Shown here piece after piece: positions 21,816 through 34,766 of a stretch of 64,000 nt of DNA. Origin of the DNA: Puccinia triticina. Lineage: Eukaryota > Basidiomycota > Pucciniomycetes > Pucciniales > Pucciniaceae. The notes under the pieces are model-generated. The model did no database searches and was not told where the DNA came from. It saw only the letters and a list, made by a program, of their open reading frames with translations. Location of the stretch: NCBI RefSeq assembly GCF_026914185.1, contig NC_070564.1:4278001-4342000 (forward strand), read 5' to 3'. Within the stretch, counting starts at the first letter, position 1. Every line of letters begins with the position of its first letter. Both the position numbers and the translations under genes were made by a program.

Positions 21816-22972
21816 TGTGGTGCTCCATTCCAAACCATAAGTAGTATTTTATTATCTTCTTTTACATATATTCATCATTGCATTGCCTATTACCTCACCA
21901 ACCCTTCACAAATACCTCATTATTATTGCATATTCAGATTCTACACCTCATTTCACCTACAGTCACTCATACATAGCACCCCTTTATTTTTAATGGTTCA
22001 ATAGTTATAGAGGATATAAGACTTACAGAAACCCTACAGTCTTCATTAGTTACAATACCCATTTCATTGGTAACTTGCTTGAATCATTACATCACATTCT
22101 TTTTACAGATACTTTTTCACATACTAAACCCTTTACATACATTACTCATTATGTACTATGGCTATTGTACAAATTACATCATTGGATCTGTGCTTACCTC
22201 TTTCAGTAGTGCTCATCATTACAAGTTGTTACTATGTTCACATCATCTTCCCCATCTGTACAGTCTTTTCTTCCCATAGCCAGAACCCTTCCCCATTTGT
22301 ACAGTCTATATTCCCATATCCAGAATTCCTCATTGTCTGTGCTCATCCCTCCTTCATATAAGAACTGTCCTTCCCCCCTCACTTGTACCCCAGCAGAAGA
22401 GACCCTAGCCAGCCTATGAAAGATTTATGCAGAATTCTAGATACAGAAATTATAGTACCCATTCTCATCAACCCATTGCTATTGAATCATTGCCATTGCT
22501 TTGCCTCACTGCCAGCATAATTAGCTGGGTTAAGGTTATCCCAGTTAAACTGGGATGAACTCAACCGATTTAAACTTGGTTGATCTCAACTGATGAAATA
22601 TAAATCCAAGGTACCCCCCTTGGGTTTATATTTCATTGGTCAAGATCAACCCATTTTAAATTGTTTGAGTGCATCCCAGTTAAACTGGGATGACTTCATC
22701 CCAGCCAATCATGCTGGCAGTGCCTCTTTTAACCATTGCCCCAACCCTCTCATCCTCAGTAGCCAAGCAGTAGTTAAAGCTCATATTACTAGCTCCTAAG
22801 ATCAAGTAGAAATCAGCCACACCTTTTCTTTCTTTTTCTTAGTGTTACTCTCATCCCCTCAGCATTAGTCAGGAAGGCAGCCTCATCAGCACCCTTGCAT
22901 AGCTTACATTAGTACTAGTGTTGCTATCCATTTCCCTTCCAAGCTCTATTCTCCCCATTGAGTAGTTCCACA
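21816..22972 (-). mobile_element. Solo LTR, TSD CCGC, inside a minisatellite
   Basis: Reverse-oriented member of the TGTGGAAC...CACCACA family, flanked by CCGC at 21812-21815 and 22973-22976. It is 1,157 bp including the nested 216-bp MITE plus its 3-bp duplication; without them about 938 bp, the size of the copy at 25853-26789. Confidence 0.8.
22507..22722. mobile_element. 216-bp CACTG MITE nested in the solo LTR, TSD CCT
   Basis: Starts CACTGCCAGCATAATTAGC and ends ...CATGCTGGCAGTG, flanked by CCT (22504-22506 and 22723-22725). The other LTR copies lack it at this point. Nearly identical to 20629-20844. Confidence 0.9.
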
Positions 22973-23110
22973 CCGCCACAAGCTCGTCGCCATCTGCCAC
23001 AGACTTGTTGCTATCCGCCACGGATTTGTCGCCATCCACCAAGGATTTGTTGCCATCCGCAACGGGCTTGCCGCCATCCGCCACGCTCTTGTTGCCATCC
23101 GCACCGTGGC
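22973..23110. repeat. 21-bp minisatellite, right part
   Basis: Continuation of the 21685-21815 array after the LTR: about six units of the type TTGTTGCCATCCGC(A/C)ACGG. More diverged than the left part. Confidence 0.75.
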
Positions 23111-23441
23111 CACTCAGCAATTACCGCAACTAACTCAGGTGTGTCACAGTCACCACCTGCCCTCTGCACCCCGCACAACGCACTGCTCCTCATCACTCCA
23201 CGCCCCTATCCCCACTATCAGGTACAAACAGCTTCACCTTGGCTGTTATCCCCGTCCATTTCTTGGGCATGTGTCCAGAAAGCAAGGCTGGCGGCCAACC
23301 CGGACGTCTTGTCAGAGAAAGACGCAGCCGTGTTGATGGGCTTGCAGTCCCCCGCTCATCGGCTCGCCGCCGCCGCCGAGAGCCCCAATGGGTCCCCGGG
23401 CAATCATAACCTCAACGATCTTCAGCTCGGCGCCGCGTAGA

Positions 23442-24050
23442 GGCCTCAACAAAGCACGTAGCGCCCGTTGCCCTCCAAAGCGGGCGCCAAGTCTTGTAAG
23501 TCTCTCTCTCTCTCTCTCTGCTGCTGGTTATGTTAGGCCAACCTAACGTTGTGCTGGTGTGTGCAGCCAAAGAGCTCTTGACATCCAACCGGGACCTACT
23601 TGGCTGGATCAACGACAAGATCCGGGCCCGCACGTTGGCCACCGCCTCGGACACCTTGGGCTCCATCAGCTGAGGCCTTGACGGAGCACGCAGCGCCTGT
23701 TGCCCTCCAAAGCGGGTGCCAAGTCTTGTAAGTCTCTCTCTCTCTCTTGCTGGCTATGTTAGGCCCACCTAACGTTGTGCTGGTGTGTGCAGCCAAAGAG
23801 CTCTTGGCATCTGACCGGGACCTGCTCAGCTGGATCAACAACAAGATCGGGGCTCGCAAGTTGGCCACCACCTCGGAATTCCCGGGCTCCATCCGCAAAA
23901 GCCACGTGCTTGTCCGGCTCATCGAGGCCCTCACTAGTGCTGACTCCAGTCTCTTCATCAGGGACTTCCTTGGCGCCTCCCATCTCACTCAGCTCAAGCT
24001 CCATTGCCCTACTGGCCCGGATACGCCAGGTGCCTCTGGTATACATTCCA
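23442..24050 (+). pseudogene. Tandemly duplicated exon of an unrecognised gene
   Basis: A unit of about 230 bp starts at 23442 (GAGGCCTCAACAAAGCACG) and again at 23672 (GAGGCCTTGACGGAGCACG); a third partial start is near 23925. Each unit has a GTAAGTCTCTCTCTC donor-like stretch, a GTGTGTGCAG acceptor and an exon beginning AKELL(T/A)S(N/D)RDLL(G/S)WIN. Unit 1 hits a stop after GSIS; unit 2 continues IRKSHVLVRLIEALTSADSS and then FIRDFLGASHLTQLK. The protein family is not recognised. The repeated intron-exon unit and the stop point to a decayed duplicated gene. Confidence 0.4.
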
Positions 24051-25848
24051 AAACGAATTGTTGTGATGTGCTTCTTTTTCAGAAGGATTGTTAGATTTGA
24101 ATTTCCATTGTTGTTTCCCTTGCTTCCTGGATAAGCAAATTGGTATATTTCCTACCCAATGTCAAAAAAATATTGCATTTGCTCATAATGTCCTGAACAA
24201 TTTCTTGGTCTCAAGATAGCAAGCAAGGCTTGTTGAACTTCTTCTTCAGCCACAAACCTGCCAACCAATGAGAGGAAAAAAGCACAGTCCATGGCATTGA
24301 GAGGTTAACTGTTAACAATAATCAAAATATAATGAATTGAATGTACATGCACAGATTTTGAAAATTGAAACAACACATGAGTTTTGATAATTAAATTGCC
24401 ATTCTAAAGCACAACACACATGAGGATATTCTAAGTAGCATATCTCAACAGAATGGCAGATTTTGAGAGGAGAAGAGGCATATTATCCATGTCAGCCTGT
24501 AGGTAACTAACCGTGTCTGAGAGGGTTGTTACTAGCAAGATGATAGTATAATATGCCAAGGATGGGCCAATGGGTTTGTGGTAAGACCTGTAAAAGGTTT
24601 CACTCTATCAGTAATCTTGACTGAGAGGCTTGCTCAATTAAGGCGCATCCAGATCAACACAGGGTGTTAATAGGCATCCAAGGAATAACTCAACTTGGGT
24701 TCGTGGTTTTACCTACAGAAAGGTAAGGGTAATCAAGAGTTGATGTTATTCCTGAATTGAAAGATGGGTGAGAATGAAGGCACTGTTTAACTATGTATGT
24801 GTTAAACCTTGCTATAATAATATTCTGAGGGATAAACAGTCCTGGGGGGGTGTTTGTATAGGGGGAAAAGAGCAGGAGGGAACATGAGGCGCTTGGAGGC
24901 GCTTCAGGACCAGGGGGGAACTGGAAGCGCTCAAGGGAAGTAGATCCTCATGAGGATCAACATTGGAAATGATCAGGGTAGTGTAATGATCAGTACTGAT
25001 CCTGGATCAGTAGCTGTGCACACTAGCTGATCATAACCAATCAGTGATTCCATTCAGTGCTCTTTGAATTGGATTACATCATGTATTGTTTATGTATTTA
25101 TATCATAACCAATATGTTATGTAAATAGGAACTGAGGTGTAACAGGGGATAAATGAGTGATACCTGTCTTGGGGTATTTCACGTGTACAGTAATATTACA
25201 ATGTATTGTAATCTTACTGTTTGCACGTAAGTTAACTCTTATAACAACAGTACATTATGTTAACTGTATTTAACTATGGTTATCTGTAATGTGATGTATA
25301 ACAAGAGTACATTCTTAAGCCTGTATCTAATAATATACATATGTAATAAAGGTGTAAAAGGAATGTACTATGAGTAATGTGAACAAGTGCAGGTACTTGG
25401 TATGTGTAAGGTACTGTGACATGTACTCTGTGGCTGACAATCCAGACCCTCTGCATCAGAAATAACCCATAGTAATACTGTAATACCACACGGAATCACC
25501 AATTGTAGTCAAAAAGGGGACAGGAGCTTATTTTGGCATTTCATAGATGCTTAGTTTTCCTGTTTGCTTCATTCCTCAGCCCCATCATTCAGACCTTTGC
25601 TCACCACCAGCCTTCTGAAATTTTGTGAAAGGGCCCACACAAATTGATTGGGATACTTGCTGCCTGTGGGGGAATGCGGGGCCGGGGGCTTGCCAGGGTA
25701 AATGGAGTGGGGTGGGGCTTACACCCTGCAGCGGCGTAGCCGCTTTGGCCTCTAGTTCACATACTATTACATACAAACTTGACTATGCTTTGACACTTGT
25801 ATTTACCTATAAATACCTTGTCTTTCCTCTTCTAACATTCTCTGCACC
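24051..25848. other. Unannotated stretch
   Basis: No supported gene. Contains TGATCA-rich palindromic sequence around 24,950-25,060 and AT-rich sequence with repeated AATGT/GTAAT words at 25,100-25,500 that could be LTR-derived, but no ends were found. Confidence 0.35.
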
Positions 25849-25852
25849 ACGG

Positions 25853-26789
25853 TGTGGTGCTCCATTCCAAACCATAAGTAGTATTTTATTACTTTCTTTT
25901 ACATATATTCATCATTACATTGCCCATTTCCCCATATCCCTTCACAAATACCTCATTATTATTGCATATTCAGATTCTACGCCCAATTTCACCTATAGTC
26001 ACTCAAACATAGTACCCCCTTATCTTCAATGGTTCAATAGTTATAGAGGATATAAGACTTACAGAAACCTTACAGTCTTCATTAGTTACAATACTCATTT
26101 CATTAGTAACTTAATTGAATCATTACATTACATTCTTTTCACAGATATATTCTCACATACTAAACCCTTTACATACATTACTCATTATGTACTATGGCTA
26201 CTGTACACATTACATCATTGGATCTGTGCTTACCTCTATCAGCAGTGCTCATCATTACAAGTTGTTACTATGTTCACATCATCTTCCCCATTTGTACAAT
26301 CTTTTATTCCCATAGCCAGAACCTTTCCCCATTTGTACAACCTTCATTCCCATAGCCAGAATTCCTCAACTGTCTATGCTCATCCTTCCTTCTTATAAGA
26401 ACTGTCCTTCCCCCCTCACTTGTACCTCATGGAAGATTAATGGAGAATTCTAGATACAGAAATTATAGTAGAAATTACTCATCACCCATTGATATCAGTG
26501 CAGTTGCTCCTGAACCCATTGCTATTGAACCTTTGCCATTGCATTCCCCTCTCTCATCACCGCTCCAACCCTCTCACCCTCAGTAGTCAGTAGTCAGCTC
26601 ATAGTACTAGCTCCTAAGATCAAGTAGAAATCAGCCACACCTTTTCTTCTTTTTCTTAGTGTTACTCTCATCCCCTCAGCATTAGTCAGGAAGGCAGCCT
26701 CATCAGCACCCTTGCATAGCTTACATTAGTACTAGTGTTGCTATCCATTTCCCCTCCAAGCTCTATTCTCACCTTTGAGTAGTTCCACA
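25853..26789 (-). mobile_element. Solo LTR (937 bp), TSD ACGG
   Basis: Reverse-oriented copy of the TGTGGAAC...CACCACA family with flanking ACGG (25849-25852 and 26790-26793). No nested insertion, so it serves as the reference length of the family. Confidence 0.85.
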
Positions 26790-26793
26790 ACGG

Positions 26794-29120
26794 CTGCAAG
26801 CAAACTTTCTTGAGTGGTATTTGAAACCACTCAAGAAAGTTTTCAATAGAATTCAGACTGGATGTTGGGTCCTGTTTGCGGCGGAAACCAAGTTGAGATG
26901 TTTTCCGAGACTTCTATCAAATAGTTTGCATTTGGTAAACATTTGGTTTCTATTCCAGAAAAGGTTATGAGGTGGTTGGGTAAACTTTTTCTCAACGGAA
27001 AAAACTTTTTGCCAACCATGAAAACTTTTTCAACTCAATTGAAAAATCTTTCCGGAACTGCAAAGGTTTTGGGAAACTTTTCCAACTCAATTGAAAAAGT
27101 TTCCATAATGCACAAAAATTTATGGAAACTTTTTGAAAACCTGCAAGCTGAACTAGAAAAGTTTGGAGAACCTTTCTCTGCAACTGCTCGAAACGTTCTT
27201 GGTAGCTCATGAAAATTAGAAAACGTTTTCATCACGTTCATTGCAATTCAGGTTTCTGTAGCAGTTGAAAAGTAGGCTAGCAAAATAGATAAAACTGTGA
27301 AACAAGTGGTTGTAGAGCTTATCAAAACACTAGTTGAAAAGAGAGGGTACACCAAAATCACTGAGCCTCAATACCTGATGAGTTTGTAGAAGGATGTATT
27401 TTGGAACCGGTGAGACAAGAGGGCATGAAGGAGGGCTGGAAGGAATAAATAGATGTAAATCATGGTCCGTAGAAGCACCAAGCCGGTTTTGACTAGCACA
27501 GGCTAGGCAGGCAGGAGTGTGATGAGTCCGTTGGCCTTCCCGGACTGGCTACTGGGCAGAATCTTGACAGCTGGCCCATGATCTGGGGTAGCTGGCTGTC
27601 GCTCTGAGCGCCCGAACTCCACGGGGTGTGACCTGGGCCAGCTGGCTATGGCTCTGAGCGCCCGAACCCAACGATGCGACTTGCTGGTGGTCGGGCGGCG
27701 TCGGGGTGGCCGGATAGCTGGGGAACTTTGGCATAAAGTTGCTTGGAAGTGCGTTGCTGCAGTGGTTTGTGGGCGCAATAATTATGGCCTCATGGTGACC
27801 AGCTGCCATCATTCTCACGCGAAACAAGTGTATGTTACCGCAGTCCGCGTGGCATGGTGTACTGAGCGAGCCAAGAGCCTTCTTTGCCTCTGCAAATGCG
27901 GCCGTCAAGTCAGGTGGTATGCGGTTCGATTGGTCCTATCCTTCTGTAGTGTCAGTGTCGGGACACAACGCCTCTAACGCGCTGCGAAAGCGCTGCGACT
28001 CCAAGGCTATGTTGCCAATATTAGCAGTCATGGCCTGGACTCCTTCGGCTCACTGTGATATGTAATTGCTCACCAGTCGTCACATGGCGCCCGGCCCACT
28101 TTAGTCTTTGGCCGCCGTTCAGATGCTCATCCGCACCAGCCTTGGTCAGAGACTCAAGCAGCTAGAGAGTGGCCCAAGGGGAAGATCAGCTGGGTAACCG
28201 GCATACATTCTGGTCACAAATGGTCTGGACTTACTTCACAACATAATGTTAAGAAAAAAAACAAAAGCAAACAAGGAAGAAATCAGTCATACTGATTCAG
28301 TGATCTTGACTGAAAGTCTGACATGAAATAGCTACTTTACCAGGCTTTCAGCCTCAAGATTGGGATCAAAGAACTGGCTGGAATGTGCACCAAATGAGGC
28401 GGGGGGGGGGGGGGGGGGGGGTGAGCAGCCAAGTGACGGCGGTGGGGGAAAGGGGGCAGGGAGTAGCTGGAGGATTGGGATGATGGACAAAACTGAGTGG
28501 GTGGGTTGAGTGGAGAGCGGATGGATGATCATGGAGGGGGGAGAAAGTCAAAGACTTGTGGAAATTTTAACCACTTGAGTGCCAATGGCCATCGGAGTTG
28601 GGTGGGAATTTGGGAAACCAGAAAAAGTTTACCTTTAGTTTCAGAAGAGGTTTCAAGGAGCATGATGTGGTTTCAGAAACTATCTCTTTTTCAAGAAAAG
28701 TTCCTGCCAACTTATTGGGGCGGCCAAAACCATTATGAAACTTCTCTGGCCAGAGTTGTTTTAGCAGTCTGATAAAGTTCTGCTGAAACTTTATTGTAAA
28801 CCACATTGAAAAGTTTTGGCACCAAAAGTTCTGGCCTGCCCAAAAGTTTCTGGAAGCTAAAAGGTTTCAGGAAACTTTTCAAATTGGTCCGGGGAGGTCA
28901 GAAACTTTCCCAAAACCACCTACAAATTGAAAACTTCTCTGAAAACCATTTGAAAACCCTAAAACTTTTCCAGAACCACATTGGAACCATGAAACCTTTT
29001 GGAAAAACTTTTCACACGCAAAAACTTTTCCCAGAATCAAAGTCAAACCAGAAAACCTTTTAAACACCACTTGAAAACCTGAAACTTTTCACATTGGTAA
29101 CAAGAAACTTTTCTTGCAGC
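26794..29120. mobile_element. Candidate TIR region with AAAAGTTTC arrays
   Basis: The left end CTGCAAGCAAACTTTCTTG is mirrored by CAAGAAACTTTTCTTGCAG at 29101-29119 (2 mismatches). Both flanking parts (26800-27240 and 28590-29120) are packed with GAAACTTTT / AAAAGTTTC copies in both orientations. The middle (27,480-28,200) is different, GC-richer DNA with open frames that I do not trust. No target-site duplication found. Confidence 0.35.
28401..28421. repeat. Poly-G tract (21 G)
   Basis: Uninterrupted G run; length unreliable. Confidence 0.9.
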
Positions 29121-29647
29121 TGTGGTGTATTGATAATATTAGAAATATTCATTCTTCTGCTCTATTAACACGTGCTGGTCGATCCGAGACTCGCCGCCAT
29201 TGGTTCCAACTACTTGTTACACCAAATTGCCGCTCCATCAACTGTCTCTGCCCTCCAGGACATGTTGACTGGGCGAGCGGAGGAGGCAGCTGGGTGTGAG
29301 CAACAGCCGTTGCATCGACCCGCTCAAACCCATGACAGTCGACCAGATGCAGTAGCAGTAGCAGTAACAGTAGCAATGTAGCAGCTTAGAAAATGTAGTG
29401 GCTTTTTTGAACGTCTTGCCACGAATCTTTCATCCATGCCAAAACAGATCAAGCTCTTTGAATTATTTATATGAAAGATAGCCTCCACTAAAACTTTGGT
29501 CAGTTGCCTCCACCACTCCACAAGACAGATTCAAAATATGCGCAATTGGAGAGGCATCGCCTTTATTATATGCGGTTTACAAGCTGCCCACTCTTCATAG
29601 TCCATAAGATTGGAATCAAAAGCCCGCAATCGAATGAGGCCATTGGC

Positions 29648-30292
29648 TGTTGAGGGTAATTCGAGCACTTATGAATTTTGGATATGCATTATGTAAATGC
29701 AATCGTGGAGGCTGGGTGTTCCTGAACTCGCAAACTCGGAAGTTTCTTTTTCTCTCGGCTTTCTTGCTTACAACCACTTGAGTCAATCGGAATCAAGTAC
29801 AAGAAGATCAAGACTCCGAAAGCCCTAGTGATTCGAGAATCAGCGATACAGGTACAGAGTGACTATCACATCAAGTATTCAACTTAACATTAACCTTGTA
29901 CACCCTTTGAATAAACTCAGCTTGCTCAAGTCAAGGAAACATCAAGTCGGTTTAGGAGGAGTAACTTCAAGTAAACACATTAGGAGTAAAACGCGTTGGT
30001 TTCTTTTATCTCTGATGTTTAATAATCTTGTTTCTCTGACTAAATCCATGTTGTTTCTAGTTAATTGTTCTTTAGTTTGAGTTCTTATCATTGTCGTTGT
30101 CATCGTGTTCAGTTGTCTTGTCTAGGATATTATCTCTATTCAGTTCGTCGTGTTTATCTTTTCACTCTTGGTTGTTTGTGTCTTATGTCTCATTGTTGAT
30201 TTCTGATTATTTTTACTTGTTTAGTTTTCTATTACTACTGGTTGAAAATAAAGTCAAAGATTTACAACAAAGAGTCTTGACGTCACATCACA
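29648..30292 (+). repeat. 5' LTR of copia element 1
   Basis: 645 bp. Differs from the 3' LTR at about six positions; at four of them (29765, 29779, 29785, 30278) it has TTG (or CAA) where the 3' LTR keeps TCG (or CGA). Contains AATAAA-type words near its end. Confidence 0.95.
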
Positions 30293-30373
30293 TGGTAGCA
30301 AGAGTCAACTCTTGAATCTTTCAACTCAGAGTTAAAGAAAAAACGAGTGTAGTAACTGAACACACCACCCAAT

Positions 30374-33300
30374 ATGTCGGACGATTCCGATTCATCGAGT
30401 GATAATCGGTCATCCAGTCGAGTCGAAAAACTTACCTTAGGCAACTGGGTACAATGGAAATCTCGCTTTACCTTGTATCTCAAGCGTCACAAGTTGCAAG
30501 ATTTGCTCGATAAAAAATGGATGGAAGACGAGAAGAACCTAGCGGTATATAAAAGAAAGAACACTAAGGCGTTGGACGCGTTGTATGGCGCAGTCAGTAG
30601 AGATCTCCATAACGAAATTCTGGAGAATGATAACTCGTCTCTCGATGCTTGGAATGCGTTAGCGTCAGCTTGCGGACAAAATTCGGTCATTACGACATGC
30701 GCAGCGTATAAAAAGGTTCATTCGATGAAGTACCAACCTGGTACTTCACTAACCGAACACATTTCAGCATTTAAGAGCGCATACACTCGTCTCGCGGATT
30801 TGACTGCAAATCACCTCCAAGAATTTGGAACAGTCACGTCGTTTATGGCTGCAGCTTTGTTTCTCGATAGCCTAGAATTTGATACGGAACTGGCGTCATT
30901 GGTACAAACGTGCTATGATATTAAACCCTTTAACTTAAAGAATGTCAGTGATCGAATCATTATTGAAGCTTTACGCCGGAACAATCGTCAAGAATCGCAA
31001 GAAAAAGTCATGTTCGCATCCACGTCTACTCCAGTGTCGAAGTCAAACAAGAGAAAATCTAAGAACTCATCTGCTCCAAAGCCGAAAGCTGTTGCACCAA
31101 CCATAAATAACGGTAGTCAGCCTTCAGCAAACAAGTTGAAAACGAATACTCCTTCCTCCTCAAAGACCGCTGCGCACGATTCAGTTGAAAACCGAATTGA
31201 TAAGATTGAAAAATCAGTCAACGATCTTACCGGATTGATGAAGAAATTTGCGTCATCTAACATGTTAGGAATGGTGCATGGCTCAGAACATGTCTCGGAC
31301 TCTAATCGTGGTCCTTTTGATGTTGACTCGGACCGATCAAACTTTTTTGTTGCTACGGTTCAAAACGCATCAAGAGAGTATTTTTCTCGGTTTCTTGTGT
31401 TTGATACTGGCGCCACTCAGTCTTGTGTAATTAATCTGGAATTACTTACCGACGTTCAACCTTTGACGAATCATTTCATGAATACGTTTTCTTCACCGGT
31501 TGAGGCGACACATGTTGGTACACTGAAGATGGGCGACTACTTTATCAATCCGGTTTTTCATGTTCCAAATGGATGCGCAAATATTGTTTCGGCTACACAA
31601 CTCATCGATCATGGTCTCAAACCACATTTCAAGACCGATCAATTCTTGATTAAAGGTGGTGACAAGATTGTGGCGACGTTTCCTCGAATAGGGAAACTGT
31701 TTATGACTCCAATCTCAGAGTATATATGTGTTGTGAACATGAAAATACCTGACGAGTTCGACTGGCATTTCGGTCTGGGGCATGCTTCGGACAAATATGT
31801 TGAACTATTTTGCAGACATAATAATGTTTCATCCTCTTCGTCGACAAAGTCCAAGGACTGTGAAATATGCTCAAAAGGCAAGATTCACCGTACGGCACAT
31901 ACTCGGAAACTCCCCTCATCAAGTATGCCGTTTCATCGACTCCACACGGACGTACTTCAGCTGTCTCCACCATCAAAACTTGGATATCGCTATATTCTGG
32001 TTGTGATTGATGATGCTACTCGGTTCAATCGGTTGTACATGCTTAAGGCCAAATCCGAGTCTGAAACCAAATTGTTGTCGTTGTTTGAAGAACTGAAGAA
32101 CAAATTACAACGAGTACCGGCGTATCTTCACAGTGATCGAGGCGGGGAGTTCAGTTCTACAAAATTCTTAAACCGATTAAGCGAACTTGGAATATCAGTT
32201 GAGAGAGGTCCAGCAAACAGCCCACAAACCAATGGCGTTGCGGAGCGTTTCAATGGTGTACTTCTTGAAAAAATCCGGTGCATGCTGTTACAGTCTCAGG
32301 TTCCACAATCAATGTGGCATGAGGCCGCAGCACACGCTTCAACCTTGCTGAATGTTTTGCCCCATTCGTCTATCAACTGGAGCTCACCTACGTCAATGCT
32401 GGCCAAATTAAACTCGTTAATTGAACCGGATCGGACTAACATGCCACTGATTCCGTTTGGCGCAAGGGTCGTGGTTCATAGACCTGGGTCTCTCAAGCTT
32501 AAACCGAAAGGCATCGAGTTACAGTTTCTAGGTTTTGAACCATTTTCGGATGCCACTTGGTTTTATGATCCACTAGTTCATCGCATAATTATAAGTCGGG
32601 ATTATGTTGTTCCGACTATTCAAGTTACCTCCAGTAATGTTCCGCCGACGAAGGACTTAAAGTCATTGCCGCAAATTGTCAAGGTTTCGGAAAGCAAACT
32701 TCCTCGATTGGTTGCGCGTCTTCCTGGTAAATTCAAGTCAGATTCGTCGTCGAAAAGTGAAGATTGTGATACGTCAGACTCCTCTGAGTCCTCGGAGTCT
32801 TCGGATGAGTCACAGTCTAAACAAGATACATCTGAATCAAGGCGTGAAGTTGAACGTTCGATTCAGGATAGTGATGATGATTCGGACGTGTCAGAAGGCA
32901 CAAAAGCTGCGTGGATGCGACGTCGACAACAACTAAGAGATGAACAGGCTAGTCGACAAATACATACTAATGCCACAACTCGGCCTAATCGTGTTGATAA
33001 CTCGACGAATCCTCCTCCTAATCAAGGCCGACATTTCAGTTTGCCTGAGAAGGTTCTTGGCCGTCTGAGGCCGAGTTGGGAATGGTCATCAAATCCCAAT
33101 GCGTCAAAGGAGATTCGTGGTGATGTTGATCAGTCGAACATTGTATCAACCAGACGCCGACCGTTAAATCAATCGTCGTCGTCAGCTATTGCTAAGCAGC
33201 CAGAAATTGTCAATCTGGTCCAAGAGGTTTTGGTCACCGATGCTATGAATAGTCCTAAGGAAAAACCGTTGTGGATTGAAGCTATGACGAATGAGCATGC

Positions 33301-34759
33301 GTCGCAATTGGCGCACATTACGGGCGATCTGGTTCCTCCACCAAATGGCGAGAAGATCATTGGCGGTATGTGGGTCCTTTGTCGGAAGCTGAATGAGGCA
33401 AATGAAGTTATTCGGTACAAGGCGCGATGGGTCGGTTTTGGAAATCATCAAGAACCAAACAAGCACTAATATCTAACTTATGCATCGGTTGGTCGGGTTG
33501 AGACGTTCAAACTTTTACTGTCGATTGCGGTGTCGTACAAGTGGCAAGTCTATCAGTTCGATGTTGAGACGGCGTTTCTTCATGGCAAGATGGACGCCGA
33601 TGTGTATGTTCGTCAAGTGTCCGGTTTCGAGGTAAAAGGAAAGGAAAACTGGGTTTGGAAGCTTAACAAGTCGCTCTACGGCATGAAGCAAGCTCCTCGG
33701 ATGTGGAAGAATCACTTAACTGCAACTCTGAAATCGTTGGGACTTACGCCATTGATCATGGACGATGCGTTGTTCTATAATTCGGACCGGACGTTGTTTC
33801 TACACATCTATGTAGATGATGGCCTCATTGTAGGTCAAAATAAATCCCTGATTCTTTCATTCTTGTCGGAGTTGGAAAAAGTATACAAAATAAAAGTGAA
33901 AGAAAAACCAAACCAGCATCTTGGGTACACGTTAGAGTGGAAAACTAATTCGGTTATTCTTCACCATCAGGCGTATGCTGAAAAAATTCTTCGTGCGTTC
34001 AATATGGAAGGAGCGAACTCAGTCAAAACTCCGCTGCCAACAAATGCGCTTCATCAAGTAGAACTGGAGTCCACGCCGTTTGACGGCTCAATTATGCAGA
34101 AAGCAATGGGTTACATCAATTATCTTGCTATTCATACCCGTCCTGATATAGCTTTTGCAACAAATCTCTTGTCTCGGTATTCTTCGAAGCCAACACAGCA
34201 TCACTGGAGTTTGGTTAAACATCTCTTGCGTTACATCAAAGGGACTAAAAAACTTGGTCTAGAAATTAAGGCACGCGGCGCGCCTCGGGAACTTCTTGGA
34301 TATGCTGACGCTGATTATGCCATGTCAAATTCTGACAAGAAGTCTACTACGGGGTATGTTGTCACGTTTCAAGGCAATGTTATCTGTTGGAAGTCGAAGA
34401 AACAAACCGTTGTAGCGCAGTCGACTACGGAGGCGGAGTTCATTGCGATAAATGTCTGTGCAAAACAAATTCGTTGGATCAAGAATCTCCTAGTTGATAT
34501 GAAAATTCCGGTTGGCGTTCCGTGCATCAAGAATGATAATTCGGGGGCAGTAATTATCAGCAAAGAGTTGCGTCTATCTGAAAACTCGAAGCATATTGAA
34601 ATCAGGTATCAATATTTGCGAGATATTGTGGCAAAGAATCAACTCACCATTGAAGATATATCGACAAATGATATGATTGCCGACATCCTGACGAAGTTAC
34701 TTGGTTTCATTAAAGTGGCTTGTGCTATTAAGCAATTAAATCTAGTGTTATCGAATTAA
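30374..34759 (+). pseudogene. Copia Gag-Pol polyprotein with one in-frame stop
   Basis: One frame of about 1,461 codons broken only by TAA at 33467-33469. Gag (about 1-290) has no CCHC zinc knuckle, but a predicted coiled coil (ENRIDKIEKSVNDLTGLMKK). Protease has DTGA at about residue 344. Integrase has an H-H-C-C region (HFGLGH...CEICSKGK) and catalytic D526, D588, E624 (D-61-D-35-E). A long Ser/Asp/Glu-rich linker follows. RT begins near 33,250; the stop lies in its N-terminal part, after NHQEPNKH. RT continues with LYGMKQAP and YVDD (about 33810), and RNase H with YADADYAMS and TTEAEFIA. The start MSDDSDSSSD is 82 bases after the LTR. Not a programmed frameshift, since both halves share a frame. 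Confidence 0.93.
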
Positions 34760-34766
34760 GGAGGAG

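Noticed and set aside
33467..33469. Programmed readthrough stop in copia element 1
   Set aside because: It lies inside RT, not at a gag-pol boundary; a point mutation is simpler.
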